Below, piece by piece: positions 1-8,820 of a stretch of DNA of 34,862 bases. Both the position numbers and the translations under genes were made by a program. Below the pieces are notes generated by a model, which was given only the letters and a program-made list of their open reading frames with translations, did not search any database and was not told the origin of the DNA. This stretch comes from Gammaproteobacteria bacterium (GTDB lineage: Bacteria; Pseudomonadota; Gammaproteobacteria; Pseudomonadales; Pseudomonadaceae): the NCBI GenBank assembly GCA_012728415.1, contig JAAYFD010000007.1, positions 1 to 34,862 on the forward strand, read 5' to 3'. Each line of letters opens with the position of its first letter. Within the stretch, counting starts at the first letter, position 1.

Positions 1-137
1 GCTGCGCCGGTGACCGGCGTAGTGTTCTGGAAGTGCTGGCCATTGACCGGCGGGACAAACTGGCCGCCAATGTAGTTGCCGTAGCGTGGCTTGACGGTGA
101 ACAGGGCGCCTGGGGTACCGGGTTGTGCGTAGATCAT
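1..137 (-). CDS. exaC: NAD-dependent aldehyde dehydrogenase, N-terminal fragment (exaC-like)
   Basis: Only the first 45 codons are in the window; the rest lies beyond base 1. The translation begins MIYAQPGTPGALF and continues with KPRYGNYIGGQFVPPV, the characteristic start of the ExaC/AldA group of NAD(P)-dependent acetaldehyde dehydrogenases. In the ethanol pathway this cytoplasmic enzyme oxidises the aldehyde made by the periplasmic quinoprotein alcohol dehydrogenase. An AAGAGG ribosome site lies about 9 bases before the ATG, which fixes the start. The gene diverges from pqqA across 284 bp. The catalytic Cys and Glu are outside the window, so the assignment rests on the N-terminal signature and the PQQ context. 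Confidence 0.85.
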   Translation of the reverse strand, partial: MIYAQPGTPGALFTVKPRYGNYIGGQFVPPVNGQHFQNTTPVTGA

Positions 138-421
138 GATGAGTAGCCTCTTGTTTTTGTCGGTCTCCCGCAGCGTCAGGCTGTGGGGGTTGGAGCTGAT
201 CATAGAAGGCTGCGCGGTACTGGTGAATAGTCTCTAGGGTGGTAAATATGGGTCTTTAGTACTGGTTCTGCGGTCGGGGCGGCGTGCTTGGTGATTGAGG
301 GCAGCTGCCAAAGGAGGTAGAAAGCGGCACCAAGGTACTGTTCGGTCGCGGGCTGGTTATGCTTATAACTAAGTCACCGGAGCAAACCGGTATCAATAAT
401 GACAACAACGAGGATGCGACC
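138..421. promoter_or_regulatory. exaC-pqqA divergent promoter region
   Basis: This 284-bp gap has no convincing gene. It holds a strong copy of the recurrent box at 326-338 (reverse complement GTACCTTGGTGCC) and a weaker CCAAAG core at 308-313, 22 bp upstream of the CCAAGG core at 330-335. A possible -10 TATAAC sits at 364-369; 17 bp upstream, at 341-346, is TTCGGT, a poor -35 that directly abuts the box. This is the layout expected of an activator-dependent promoter for pqqA. On the exaC side, TCTCTAG (231) and TCTTTAG (253) are also 22 bp apart and may be weak boxes. The promoter calls are inference. Confidence 0.45.
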
Positions 422-493
422 ATGTGGACAAAACCAGCTTATAACGATCTGCGTATCGGCTTTGAAGTAACCATGTACATCAACAACCGTTAA
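422..493 (+). CDS. pqqA: PQQ precursor peptide PqqA
   Basis: This 23-residue peptide begins [19 protein letters not shown] and is the ribosomal precursor of the cofactor pyrroloquinoline quinone. The conserved E-x3-Y motif is Glu15 and Tyr19, the two residues that PqqE crosslinks and that become the PQQ skeleton. The length matches the family (about 22-29 residues). A GAGGA ribosome site about 8 bases upstream supports the ATG. A stem-loop follows at once, before pqqB, so the peptide can be expressed in excess over the enzymes. The gene is easily missed because it is so short. Confidence 0.97.
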   Translation: MWTKPAYNDLRIGFEVTMYINNR

Positions 494-505
494 GGCGACA
501 GCAGA

Positions 506-526
506 CCCCGGCGCAGCCGGGGTTTT
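506..526 (+). terminator. Hairpin between pqqA and pqqB, partial terminator/attenuator
   Basis: A perfect 7-bp stem CCCCGGC/GCCGGGG with a GCA loop is followed by TTTT. It lies 13 bases after the pqqA stop and 32 bases before the pqqB ATG. Its short U-run suggests partial termination or protection of the pqqA 3' end, which would give more PqqA than downstream enzymes. That role is known for other pqq operons and is inferred here. Confidence 0.75.
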
Positions 527-558
527 GCTTGACAGCCAGGCAGAAACGGGAGAGTGCC

Positions 559-1476
559 ATGTACATTCAGGTGTTAGGTTCGGCGGCCGGTGGCGGTTTC
601 CCCCAGTGGAACTGCAACTGTCATAATTGTCATGGTTTCCGGCAGGGGACCATCAGGGCCAGTGCGCGCACCCAGTCTTCGATAGCGGTCAGTGATGATG
701 GCGAAAACTGGGTTCTATGCAATGCTTCGCCGGATATTCGCGCCCAGCTGGCTTCGTTTCCGGCCCTGCAGCCGGCACGTGCGTTACGCGACACTGCGAT
801 TGGCGACATTATTTTACTGGACAGTCAGATTGATCATGTGACGGGGCTCCTGACCCTGCGCGAGGGTTGTCCGCACCGGGTCTGGTGCACCGATCTGGTA
901 CATGAAGATCTGACCAGCGGCTTTCCGCTATTCAATATGCTGTCATTCTGGGATGGCGGCGGGCTGTTGCATCATCCGGTTGCGCTGGACGGCGAGCCTT
1001 TTATATTGCCGTCTTGTCCGCGGCTGAGCTTTGTAGCTATCGACATTCGCAGCAATGCGCCCCCATATTCGCCACATCGCGACCAGCCACGCTCGGGTAA
1101 CAACATTGCACTGCTGATTACTGATACCGGCAATGGTGCGACGTTGCTGTATGCTCCCGGACTGGGTGAAATCGACGAACAGATTTTGTCCGCCATGCAG
1201 CAGGCTGATTGCATGATGGTCGACGGTACAGTCTGGCGGGATGATGAAATGCAGTTTTATGGTGTGGGCAGCAAGACTGGCCGGCAGATGGGTCACCTGC
1301 CGCAAAGTGGTGCGGGCGGCATGCTGGAAACCTTGGCGTTGTTTCCGGACCGGCGCCGGGTGCTGATCCATATTAACAATACCAACCCTGTCCTTAATGA
1401 AGACTCGGTTGAACGCGCACAGCTGAATGTTGCCGGTATCGAGGTGGCCTTTGACGGCATGAGTATAGAGCTTTAG
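559..1476 (+). CDS. pqqB: PQQ biosynthesis protein PqqB
   Basis: PqqB (305 residues) is a metallo-beta-lactamase-fold protein of PQQ biosynthesis, proposed to hydroxylate the crosslinked Glu-Tyr intermediate before PqqC acts. It opens [19 protein letters not shown], the family signature, with a Cys cluster at C19, C21 and C24 likely to bind a structural zinc. The QIDHVTGLL segment is the family's altered metal-binding loop. An upstream in-frame alternative start at 529 was rejected because MYIQVLGSA is the universal N-terminus and GGGAGAG lies just before this ATG. The length is typical (about 303-308). It is followed after 9 bases by pqqC. Confidence 0.96.
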   Translation: MYIQVLGSAAGGGFPQWNCNCHNCHGFRQGTIRASARTQSSIAVSDDGENWVLCNASPDIRAQLASFPALQPARALRDTAIGDIILLDSQIDHVTGLLTLREGCPHRVWCTDLVHEDLTSGFPLFNMLSFWDGGGLLHHPVALDGEPFILPSCPRLSFVAIDIRSNAPPYSPHRDQPRSGNNIALLITDTGNGATLLYAPGLGEIDEQILSAMQQADCMMVDGTVWRDDEMQFYGVGSKTGRQMGHLPQSGAGGMLETLALFPDRRRVLIHINNTNPVLNEDSVERAQLNVAGIEVAFDGMSIEL

Positions 1477-1485
1477 GGGAATCAT

Positions 1486-2238
1486 ATGTCTACAACCGCG
1501 ATGAGCCCGCAGAAATTTGAGCAGGCGCTGCGTGACAAGGGCGCCTATTACCATATCCATCATCCGTATCACGTGGCGATGCATAATGGCCGGGCGACGC
1601 CCGAGCAGATTCGGGGCTGGGTAGCCAACCGCTTTTATTATCAGATCAATATTCCGATGAAGGATGCCGCCATCATGGCCAACTGTCCTGATCGGGACAT
1701 TCGTCGCGAATGGGTGCAGCGTATGCTTGACCATGACGGACTGGAGGGCGAGGACGGAGGTATCGAGGCCTGGCTACGCCTGGCCCAAGCAGTAGGGCTA
1801 GAACGCGAACAGGTGCTGTCTGGAGAGCTGGTGCTGCCTGGAGTGCGCTTTGCCGTGGATGCCTATGTCAACTTTGCCCGTCGTGCCAGTTGGCAGGAAG
1901 CAGCAAGCAGTTCGCTGACCGAGCTTTTTGCGCCGCATATCCACCAGTCGCGGCTAGACTCCTGGCCGCAGCACTACCCCTGGATTGACGAGCGTGGTTA
2001 TGAGTATTTCCGCAAGCGCTTGAGCGAGGCCCGGCGTGATGTTGAGCATGGGTTGAGTATAACCTTGGCGCACTACACCACACATCAACAGCAACAGCGC
2101 ATGCTGGATATTCTGCAGTTCAAGCTGGACGTGTTGTGGAGCATGCTGGATGCCATGAGCATGGCCTACGAGCTGAACCGCCCCCCTTACCACAGCATAA
2201 CCAGCGAGCGGGTTTGGCACAGAGGGCTGGGCGTATGA
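1486..2238 (+). CDS. pqqC: Pyrroloquinoline-quinone synthase PqqC
   Basis: PqqC (250 residues) is the cofactor-less oxidase that catalyses the last step of PQQ synthesis: ring closure and eight-electron oxidation with O2. It is an all-helical protein of the TenA/PqqC fold. The recognisable blocks are [43 protein letters not shown] and [19 protein letters not shown], rich in the His, Tyr, Arg and Lys residues that line the active site. Length matches the family (about 250). The start has GGGGA 7 bases upstream. The stop overlaps the pqqD start (ATGA), indicating translational coupling. Confidence 0.97.
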   Translation: MSTTAMSPQKFEQALRDKGAYYHIHHPYHVAMHNGRATPEQIRGWVANRFYYQINIPMKDAAIMANCPDRDIRREWVQRMLDHDGLEGEDGGIEAWLRLAQAVGLEREQVLSGELVLPGVRFAVDAYVNFARRASWQEAASSSLTELFAPHIHQSRLDSWPQHYPWIDERGYEYFRKRLSEARRDVEHGLSITLAHYTTHQQQQRMLDILQFKLDVLWSMLDAMSMAYELNRPPYHSITSERVWHRGLGV

Positions 2239-2513
2239 CAATTGCAGACTTGCAGCAAGTACCCTGCTTGCGTCGTGGTTTTCGCTTCCAGTGGGAGCCA
2301 GCACAAAACTGCCATGTTTTGCTGTATCCCGAAGGGATGATACAGCTCAACGAAAGTGCCGCCCTGATTTTGCAGCAGGTTGATGGCCAGCGCACGCTGG
2401 GTGAAATGATCACGGCTCTACGGAGGCAGTTTCCTGATGCCCCTGATCTGGCCGCCGATGTGCAACAGTTTATGGAGGTGGCCCATGACAACTTTTGGCT
2501 TGAATACAGGTGA
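2235..2513 (+). CDS. pqqD: PqqA-binding chaperone PqqD
   Basis: PqqD (92 residues) is the RiPP recognition element that binds PqqA and presents it to the radical-SAM enzyme PqqE. The protein starts [22 protein letters not shown] and has the family blocks [19 protein letters not shown] and F-x4-DL at the end, consistent with a winged-helix-like fold. An in-frame upstream ATG at 2136 inside pqqC was rejected because this start overlaps the pqqC stop by 4 bases and gives the usual length of about 90. It overlaps pqqE by 29 bases. Confidence 0.95.
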   Translation: MTIADLQQVPCLRRGFRFQWEPAQNCHVLLYPEGMIQLNESAALILQQVDGQRTLGEMITALRRQFPDAPDLAADVQQFMEVAHDNFWLEYR

Positions 2514-3636
2514 CAGTGGAGTCAGCCCGCCACTGTGGCTGTTGGCCGAGCTGACCTACCGCTGTCCGCTGCAGTGCCCTTACTGCTCCAATCCGCTGGA
2601 CTTTGCCCGCAGACAGCAAGAACTGACCACCGCACAATGGATAGATGTGTTTTGCCAAGCGCGGGAGCTGGGTGCGGCCCAGCTGGGTTTTTCTGGTGGC
2701 GAGCCGCTGGTCCGTCAGGACTTGCCCGAACTGGTCGGGGCAGCGCGTGACCTGGGCTATTACACCAACCTGATCACTTCCGGCATTGGTTTGACTGAAG
2801 AGAAGATTGCCCTGCTCAGCGACAAGGGGCTGGACCATATTCAAGTCAGCTTCCAGGCGGCGGATGAAGACGTCAATAACATGCTGGCCGGCTCGAAAAA
2901 AGCCTTTGCCCAGAAACTGGCCATGGCCCGTGCGGTCAAGGCACACGGTTACCCGATGGTGCTCAACTTTGTCACGCACCGGCACAACATTGACCGCATC
3001 GACCGAATTATCGAGCTGTGTATTGAGCTGGATGCTGACTATGTCGAGCTGGCGACCTGCCAGTTTTATGGATGGGCCGATCTGAACAAGGCCGAGCTGT
3101 TACCAACCCGCGAGCAGCTGCAACGGGCCGAAGAGGTCACACAGCAGTGGCGCGAGAAGCTGGCGCAGCAAAATCATCCCTGCAAACTGATTTTTGTTGC
3201 GCCGGACTACTATGATGACCGACCGAAAGCCTGCATGAGCGGCTGGGGCAGCCTGTTTTTGGACATTACACCGGATGGTACAGCGTTGCCCTGCCACAGT
3301 GCACGACAGCTGCCGATTGAATTTCCCAATGTGCAGGAGCACAGCATCGAGCATATCTGGCGTGCCTCCGGTGGTTTCAACCACTTCCGTGGTTATGACT
3401 GGATGCCGGAGCCGTGCCGTTCCTGTGGCGAAAAGGAAAAAGATTATGGCGGTTGCCGTTGCCAGGCTTATATGCTGACTGGCGATGCGGCCAATGCTGA
3501 TCCGGTGTGCAGTAAATCACCGCATCATGATGTGATTTTGAACATTCGGGCACAGGCGCAGCGTACGCTATCCGATCCTTCACGACTGATATATCGTAAT
3601 GAAAAATCCTCACAGGCGATTATTGCCAGGAGCTGA
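2485..3636 (+). CDS. pqqE: PqqA peptide cyclase PqqE (radical SAM)
   Basis: PqqE (383 residues) forms the C-C bond between Glu15 and Tyr19 of PqqA. The radical-SAM motif CPLQCPYC (C27, C31, C34) binds the SAM-reactive 4Fe-4S cluster, and GFSGGEP is the SAM-binding GGE motif. The C-terminal SPASM domain shows CMSGWGS, then LPCHSA, then [17 protein letters not shown] and PVCSKS, the Cys set for auxiliary clusters. The start with GGAGG at 2474 was chosen over an in-frame upstream ATG at 2437 that lies deep inside pqqD. Length is normal for the family. Confidence 0.97.
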   Translation: MTTFGLNTGDSGVSPPLWLLAELTYRCPLQCPYCSNPLDFARRQQELTTAQWIDVFCQARELGAAQLGFSGGEPLVRQDLPELVGAARDLGYYTNLITSGIGLTEEKIALLSDKGLDHIQVSFQAADEDVNNMLAGSKKAFAQKLAMARAVKAHGYPMVLNFVTHRHNIDRIDRIIELCIELDADYVELATCQFYGWADLNKAELLPTREQLQRAEEVTQQWREKLAQQNHPCKLIFVAPDYYDDRPKACMSGWGSLFLDITPDGTALPCHSARQLPIEFPNVQEHSIEHIWRASGGFNHFRGYDWMPEPCRSCGEKEKDYGGCRCQAYMLTGDAANADPVCSKSPHHDVILNIRAQAQRTLSDPSRLIYRNEKSSQAIIARS

Positions 3637-3639
3637 GCC

Positions 3640-5583
3640 ATGAGCTCCGTGCAAGTCCCGGCCGCCGGATTTTGGCCGTCAACTCTGACAGCGCGGCAGG
3701 CAGCCTGTGCCCTGAGTGATTTTGTGGAGCTCAGGGTGGCGGCGAGGGGAGTGGTGTGGAGCTGCCAGGACCCGGTCAGCGGACGTACGCTGTTGTGGCA
3801 GGCGGCTGTCGGTGATGCAGCCCGGTGCCTGACACCGGAGGGATTTTCCGTACGTAGCCGGGTGTATGAGTATGGCGGCGGCAGCTTTGCCGTGTCCGGC
3901 CAGGCTTTGGTTTTTGTTAACGAAGCCGATCAGCAGCTGTATTTGCAGTATCTGGACCGGCCGGAGCAACAACCCGAAGCACTGACGGATCAACCGGCCT
4001 GCCGCTATGCCGATATGCAGCTGGCGCCCTGTGGAACATACCTGGTCGCGGTGGAGGAAACACATGGATTGGCCGGCGTGCAGCACCGGATAGTCTCAAT
4101 TGCCCTGGATACGACGGAACCCGGCATGCCCCGGGTGCTGGTTGCCGGTGATGACTTTTACAGCTCGCCACGGCTCAGCCCCGATGGCTGTCGGTTGCTC
4201 TGGATTAGCTGGCAAAGGCCACATCAGCCCTGGACGCAGACGCAGTTGTACTGTGCTGGGGCTGACGATCGCGGTGGCTGGCAACCCGCGCTGTTGCTGG
4301 CCGGCGGACAGGGGAACGCTTCCATTCAACAGCCGTTGTTTGATCAGCAGAATAACGTGCTGGCTCTGAGTGACCAAGGCGGCTTCTGGCAGCCTTGGCG
4401 GGAAAGTGGTGGCTCCCTGCATCTCATGAAGGGGATTGAAGCGGATCATGCTGGAGCCCCTTGGCAAATGGGTGGCTGCAATTTTTTGCCGGTAGACGAT
4501 CGATACTGCCTGCTGAGCTGGTTTGAGCAGGGGTTTGGCAAGATGGGCCTGTATGATATGCACGCGAACCGGCTGGTGCGGCATTATTTGCCAGAATACA
4601 GCCGTATGCGGCATCTGGCCGTGGATGATGCGTTTTTTTACTGTATAGCTTCACGCCCCGAGCAGGGTACGGCAGTGGTGGCGATTGATCGTCGCAGCGG
4701 TGTGGAAACAGTATTGGCGCAGACGACCACCAGCATGGCGGCTGACCAGGTGTCCAGGCCGCAGGCGCTGGAGTTTGCCACCTGTGCCGGGCAACGGACA
4801 CGGGCATTTTTCTATCCGCCCAGCAATCGGGCGTTCCGGTTGCAGCCTGGTGAGCGGCCACCGCTGGTGATTTTTCTGCATGGCGGGCCAACATCTGCAG
4901 CCTATCCGGTCTTTGATGCCCGTATCCAGTTCTGGACACAGCGCGGTTTTGCCGTGGCCGACCTGAACTACAGGGGTAGTACCGGCTTTGGCCGCGCTTA
5001 CCGCCAGGTGCTGGCCGGGCGCTGGGGCGAACTGGATGTGGACGATGTGCTAGCCCTGGTTGATGAGCTGCTGGAGCGGGACCTGGTTGATGCAAGGCGG
5101 GTTTGCGTGCGTGGTGTCAGTGCCGGCGGTTATACCAGCTTGCTGGCGCTGGCGGCCAGTGATCGTTTTGCCGCAGCGGCTAGCTGGTACGGAGTGAGTG
5201 ACCCTCTGGCACTGGACAAGGTCACTCACAAGTTTGAAGGGGACTACCTGGGCTGGCTGCTGGGTTCACTGACAGAGGCCAACCGGGCTTCAATTCGGCA
5301 ACGATCACCGGTAGCGCTGGTCAGCCGGATGAAAACGCCAGTGATATTTTTTCAGGGCGGAAAGGATGTCGTGGTGGTGCCGGAACAAACCCGCAGCATG
5401 GTACAGCAGCTGCGCGCTCAGGGAGTTGCGGTTGAGTGCCATGAGTTTCCTGAACAGGGACACGGTTTTCGTAGCGCAGAACGGATGGCTTTTGCCTTGC
5501 AGGCGGAGCTGGAGTTTTATCGGCAGCAATTTGCCCGCATCAGCGAGGGTGGAAGCGGGTACAGCCCGGGAGGCGCTGAATGA
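3640..5583 (+). CDS. pqqH: S9 prolyl-oligopeptidase-family peptidase of the pqq operon (pqqH-like)
   Basis: This 647-residue protein has an N-terminal beta-propeller-like region (about 30-380) and a C-terminal alpha/beta-hydrolase domain of peptidase family S9. Catalytic residues visible are Ser494 in GVSAGGY, Asp576 in GGKDVVV and His608 in EQGHGF; HGGPTSAAYPVFD is the oxyanion-side motif. It starts 3 bases after pqqE, so it is the last gene of the pqqABCDE unit. In P. aeruginosa an S9 peptidase sits at the same place and is called pqqH. Its substrate is not established; trimming of modified PqqA or of peptide fragments is possible. No signal peptide is seen, so it is probably cytoplasmic. 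Confidence 0.85.
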   Translation: MSSVQVPAAGFWPSTLTARQAACALSDFVELRVAARGVVWSCQDPVSGRTLLWQAAVGDAARCLTPEGFSVRSRVYEYGGGSFAVSGQALVFVNEADQQLYLQYLDRPEQQPEALTDQPACRYADMQLAPCGTYLVAVEETHGLAGVQHRIVSIALDTTEPGMPRVLVAGDDFYSSPRLSPDGCRLLWISWQRPHQPWTQTQLYCAGADDRGGWQPALLLAGGQGNASIQQPLFDQQNNVLALSDQGGFWQPWRESGGSLHLMKGIEADHAGAPWQMGGCNFLPVDDRYCLLSWFEQGFGKMGLYDMHANRLVRHYLPEYSRMRHLAVDDAFFYCIASRPEQGTAVVAIDRRSGVETVLAQTTTSMAADQVSRPQALEFATCAGQRTRAFFYPPSNRAFRLQPGERPPLVIFLHGGPTSAAYPVFDARIQFWTQRGFAVADLNYRGSTGFGRAYRQVLAGRWGELDVDDVLALVDELLERDLVDARRVCVRGVSAGGYTSLLALAASDRFAAAASWYGVSDPLALDKVTHKFEGDYLGWLLGSLTEANRASIRQRSPVALVSRMKTPVIFFQGGKDVVVVPEQTRSMVQQLRAQGVAVECHEFPEQGHGFRSAERMAFALQAELEFYRQQFARISEGGSGYSPGGAE

Positions 5584-5625
5584 TTACCTGCGTTGCCAGA
5601 GCAAGGTTGGAAATCAGTTCCAAGT

Positions 5626-5655
5626 GTTTATTTACTACAAATAAACTGGGCTTTT
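5626..5655 (+). terminator. Possible terminator after pqqH
   Basis: An 8-bp AT-rich stem, GTTTATTT with AAATAAAC and an ACTAC loop, is followed by TGGGCTTTTT. It lies about 40 bases after the pqqH stop in the 156-bp gap between the convergent pqqH and ercS' genes. A second small hairpin, CCCAA/TTGGG at 5705-5717 followed by AGGGCTTTTT, is weaker. The AT-rich stem makes either call uncertain. Confidence 0.45.
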
Positions 5656-5739
5656 TGCTACTTTTCGCCTGGCCTGACCGCCTCACTAGTATTATTCAGC
5701 ACACCCCAAGAGTTGGGAGGGCTTTTTGAGTGGTTACTG

Positions 5740-7485
5740 TTAGTTAGAAACCGGTAACTGGCTGCCCAGTCGCTGACTCAGAATTGCCCTCAATTTGTTG
5801 GGCCGCACCGGCTTATTGAGTACGGGGATGTCCAGTTGTTTGCGCAAGGTGGCCAGCTCATCACTGTGGTCGGCAGTAATCAGGACGGCCGGGATGTTGT
5901 CGTTAAAATAGTGGCGCAGCTGGGCAACCACTTCCAGCCCGTTATTACCGTCATCAAGGTGCAGGTCGGCCAGGATAATTTCCGGCGGGTTTTCCCTGAG
6001 CGCTTGTAGCGCTTCGGCAAAATTGCTGGCTACACAAACCTGGCACTGCCATTGCTCCAACAGGGCAGACATGCTCAGCAAGATGTCCGGCTCATTATCA
6101 ATGACGAGAACGCGCCGATTTTGTAGTTGATTAACCGACTGGCTAACCGCTAGCGGCAGTCGGGCCGTGATTAGTTGTTCTTGTTCGCAGACCAGCGGAA
6201 CTTCCACACTAAAGCATGAGCCACGCCCTGGTTGAGAGCGTACCTGTATGCGGGCTTCAAGAATATCGGCAATCCGCTCGACAATGGCCAAGCCCAGCCC
6301 GACCCCCTTGCGCATGCCACTTTGCACCTGCGAAAACTGGCGAAACTCCTGAAATACAGCGCCAAGCTGGTCCTTGTCCAGACCGATGCCGGTATCCCAG
6401 ACTTCCAGCCGCACATGCTTGCCTCGTTTGCGTACGCCGAGAAAAATCCGGCCGCTGGGCGTGTAACGACATGCGTTGCTGACAAAGTTGCGAAGTATGC
6501 GCATCAGCAGATGGCAGTCGGAACGCACTTGAAGCCGGCTGGAAAAGGCGCTGAGACGCAAGCCAGACTGTTGTGCGATAGGCTCGAACTCTGAAAGCAG
6601 GCTGTCATAAAGCTCAGCTACAGAGCAAGTAGCATAGGCTGGTGTGACCGCCAGCTGATCAAGCCGGGCGATATCCAGCAGGTCGTTGAGCAGGTCTTCT
6701 GCTCCTTCGAGTGCCAGATGGGCACGCTGGACTAGATGCTGCTCAGCCGCAGGCATACTGCGCTCCAGCAAAGTTGAAATCAACAGTCGGGCGGCATTCA
6801 GTGGTTGCAACAGGTCGTGGCTGGCGGCTGCTAGGTACTTGTCTTTACTGCGGTTGGCTGCCTCGGCGGCGTCACGGGCTTCGCGCAGTGCTTGCTCGAC
6901 CTGTTCACGCTGACGGATTTGTTGCTGCAGGTGAAGGTTGCTGTCGTGTAGCTCGGCAGTACGCTCGGCTACCCGCTGTTCCAGCTCCTGATTAAGCTGC
7001 AGCATGCGTTGTTGGGCTTTCTTTCGCTCACTGATGTTGGCAACGAAGCCTTCAATCAGGCCAGGTTCATCTGTGTTCAGAAACAAGTTGATAATGACGT
7101 CGTGTTCTTGTCCGTCTCTTGAGCGGAAACGTGTTTCATACCCCTGGACGCTACCTTCTTTGACCAGCTGGTGTTGTATTTTGTTTATTTCGCTGCGCCC
7201 ACCGCAAAAGATTTGCTCCGCAATGGTGGCTCCACCAGCCATCAGCTGCTCTGCACTTTCATAGCCGAGCAAGCTCAACAAGGCCGGGTTGGCAGCGCGG
7301 AAACCATTGTTGGCACGGGCCTGGAACACGCCATAATTGGCATGTTCGAATAGCCATTTATAACGGTTGCGTTCACGTTCCAGTTGTTGCAATTGCTGCA
7401 GCAGCTCGGGGTAGTGGCTTTTTCGTGATGACTGCTCGCCCAGCCCGAGCAGGCCAGTCAGTATTTCTTCAGAGTGCTTCGCCAT
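5740..7485 (-). CDS. ercS': PAS-hybrid sensor histidine kinase/response regulator (ErcS'-like)
   Basis: This 581-residue cytoplasmic kinase has no membrane segments. In order it shows a short N-terminal helix, a PAS domain (about 40-165, with the motif FEHANYGVFQARANNG), a coiled coil (LNQELEQRVAERTAELHDSN), a HisKA domain with phospho-acceptor His223 in SHDLLQPLNAAR, an HATPase domain and a C-terminal receiver with Asp507 in LADLHLDD. It lies just downstream of ercA, overlapping its 3' end by 17 bases, the same pair and position as ErcA-ErcS' near pqqH in P. aeruginosa. The start with GAGGTGG upstream was preferred over an in-frame ATG six codons earlier. Its signal is unknown. It shares the SHDLLQPLNAAR block with the NahK-like kinase at 14459-17044. 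Confidence 0.85.
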   Translation of the reverse strand: MAKHSEEILTGLLGLGEQSSRKSHYPELLQQLQQLERERNRYKWLFEHANYGVFQARANNGFRAANPALLSLLGYESAEQLMAGGATIAEQIFCGGRSEINKIQHQLVKEGSVQGYETRFRSRDGQEHDVIINLFLNTDEPGLIEGFVANISERKKAQQRMLQLNQELEQRVAERTAELHDSNLHLQQQIRQREQVEQALREARDAAEAANRSKDKYLAAASHDLLQPLNAARLLISTLLERSMPAAEQHLVQRAHLALEGAEDLLNDLLDIARLDQLAVTPAYATCSVAELYDSLLSEFEPIAQQSGLRLSAFSSRLQVRSDCHLLMRILRNFVSNACRYTPSGRIFLGVRKRGKHVRLEVWDTGIGLDKDQLGAVFQEFRQFSQVQSGMRKGVGLGLAIVERIADILEARIQVRSQPGRGSCFSVEVPLVCEQEQLITARLPLAVSQSVNQLQNRRVLVIDNEPDILLSMSALLEQWQCQVCVASNFAEALQALRENPPEIILADLHLDDGNNGLEVVAQLRHYFNDNIPAVLITADHSDELATLRKQLDIPVLNKPVRPNKLRAILSQRLGSQLPVSN

Positions 7486-8632
7486 AAACCACCTCAACGT
7501 CACGTTGCCGGGATTTACGCGGGTTCGTCAGGATGCAGGGATCTGCCATTGCATGGTTGGCCAGAAAGGGAATGTCGGCCATGCGTACACCGTGCATACT
7601 CAGGGTATCGTTAAAGCCGACGGCCTGTTTCAGGTTGCTCAGATGCTGAACCAGCCGTGCCTGTATTTGCTGCCCGGTAAGGCCGCGGCAGTCAATACCC
7701 AGAGTCTCGGCAATAACTTTGAAGCGGTCTGGTGCAGAAGCAAAGTTAAATGCAACCACGTGCTCGACCAGGGCTGCATTGCACAGACCGTGCGGCAGGT
7801 CAAGAAAGCCGCCCAGGCTGTGCGACATGGCATGCACGGCGCCGAGAATGGCATTGGAAAATGCCAGCCCAGCCTGCATGCTGCCGAGCATGACTTTTTC
7901 TCGCAACGCGACATCCTGGGGGTTGGCAATCATGGGTATCAGATTGGTGTTGAGCAGGCGCATAGCCTCTAGTGCATGGGTATCGGTGAGTGGCCCGCTG
8001 CCAATGGATACAAAGGCTTCCAGTGCATGTACCAGCGCATCAATGCCGGTGCAGGCAGCGAGAAACGGGTCCATGGTCAGGGTGGTTTCCGGGTCGATCA
8101 AGGAAACATCCGGTACTACAGCCTTGCTGACAATGGAAAACTTAACGCGCTCGCTCTGGTTGGAAATAATCACAAACTGAGAAACGTCCGCAGAAGTACC
8201 GGCCGTGGTTGGGATGAGTACCAGCGGCGGGCTGGGGATGCTGACTGTATCGACCCCTTCGAACTCGAGAATGCTGCGTCCGTGGGCGGCCACAATGCCG
8301 ATGGCCTTGGCGCAGTCCATGGGGCTGCCGCCGCCAATGGCCACAATTGCCGTGCAGTTGTGCAGGCGGTACTCCTCTGCACCCAGCATGACTTCCTCAA
8401 CTCTGGGGTTAGGGGATACTGCGGTAAACAGATGATAAGTAATACCCTGCTCCTGAAGGCTTTGTTTGACGTCCTGTACCCAGCCGGCAGCCACCACGCC
8501 GGGGTCGGAAACGATCAGCACCTTTTGTGCGCCGAAACCGCTAACGAAGCTGCCTGCACGGTGTCGGCAGCCAGTACCGAAAACAATTTCGGGTGAAACA
8601 AATTTGCGCACCTGGCCTAATCTGGAAGTCAT
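7469..8632 (-). CDS. ercA: Iron-containing alcohol dehydrogenase (ErcA-like)
   Basis: This 387-residue group III Fe-dependent alcohol dehydrogenase has the NAD-binding block AIGGGSPMDCAKAIG, the PTTAGTSADVS segment and the metal-binding region MSHSLGGFLDLPHGLCNA with its conserved His residues. The family reduces or oxidises alcohols with NAD(P). The homologue ErcA in P. aeruginosa is reported to act in regulation of ethanol oxidation rather than only in catabolism. I chose the second in-frame ATG (MTSRLGQV) because AGGA lies 6 bases before it; the one six codons upstream (8650) has no ribosome site. It is translationally coupled to ercS' and divergent from pqqF. Confidence 0.88.
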   Translation of the reverse strand: MTSRLGQVRKFVSPEIVFGTGCRHRAGSFVSGFGAQKVLIVSDPGVVAAGWVQDVKQSLQEQGITYHLFTAVSPNPRVEEVMLGAEEYRLHNCTAIVAIGGGSPMDCAKAIGIVAAHGRSILEFEGVDTVSIPSPPLVLIPTTAGTSADVSQFVIISNQSERVKFSIVSKAVVPDVSLIDPETTLTMDPFLAACTGIDALVHALEAFVSIGSGPLTDTHALEAMRLLNTNLIPMIANPQDVALREKVMLGSMQAGLAFSNAILGAVHAMSHSLGGFLDLPHGLCNAALVEHVVAFNFASAPDRFKVIAETLGIDCRGLTGQQIQARLVQHLSNLKQAVGFNDTLSMHGVRMADIPFLANHAMADPCILTNPRKSRQRDVEVVYGEAL

Positions 8633-8687
8633 ATCTATCCTGTAAGTCATTGACTAAAATCAATAATGAGAGCTTAGCATAACCCTC

Positions 8688-8737
8688 CTGGGTTCCAGCC
8701 ACAGCTAGCCAAGAGTCTAGCTGTGGCTGGAACCCAG
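8688..8737. repeat. Perfect 21-bp inverted repeat with 8-base loop
   Basis: The arm at 8688-8708 (starting CTGGGTTCCAGCC) is the exact reverse complement of the arm at 8717-8737, separated by CCAAGAGT. It lies between the divergent ercA and pqqF genes. No T-run follows on either strand, so it is not a standard terminator. It could be a REP-like or miniature mobile element, or a structure in a leader RNA. Confidence 0.9.
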
Positions 8738-8820
8738 CGCCAAAGTGCTATTGCTGGCTGCAGCAAAAACAGGGAAAGTTTTGCTCGTGAAGCGGCCGCA
8801 ACTTTCAAGGACTTTTGACC

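Noticed and set aside
943..1734. Open frame of 263 codons opposite pqqB and pqqC
   Set aside because: Spans the junction of two conserved genes on the other strand; no start signal.
4424..5095. Pro/Ala/Arg-rich open frame opposite the S9 peptidase
   Set aside because: Composition typical of shadow frames; the plus-strand gene has an intact catalytic triad.
5705..5727. Small CCCAA/TTGGG hairpin as the terminator of pqqH or ercS'
   Set aside because: Only 5 bp of stem, and the minus strand reading has no T-run; mentioned only as a weak alternative.
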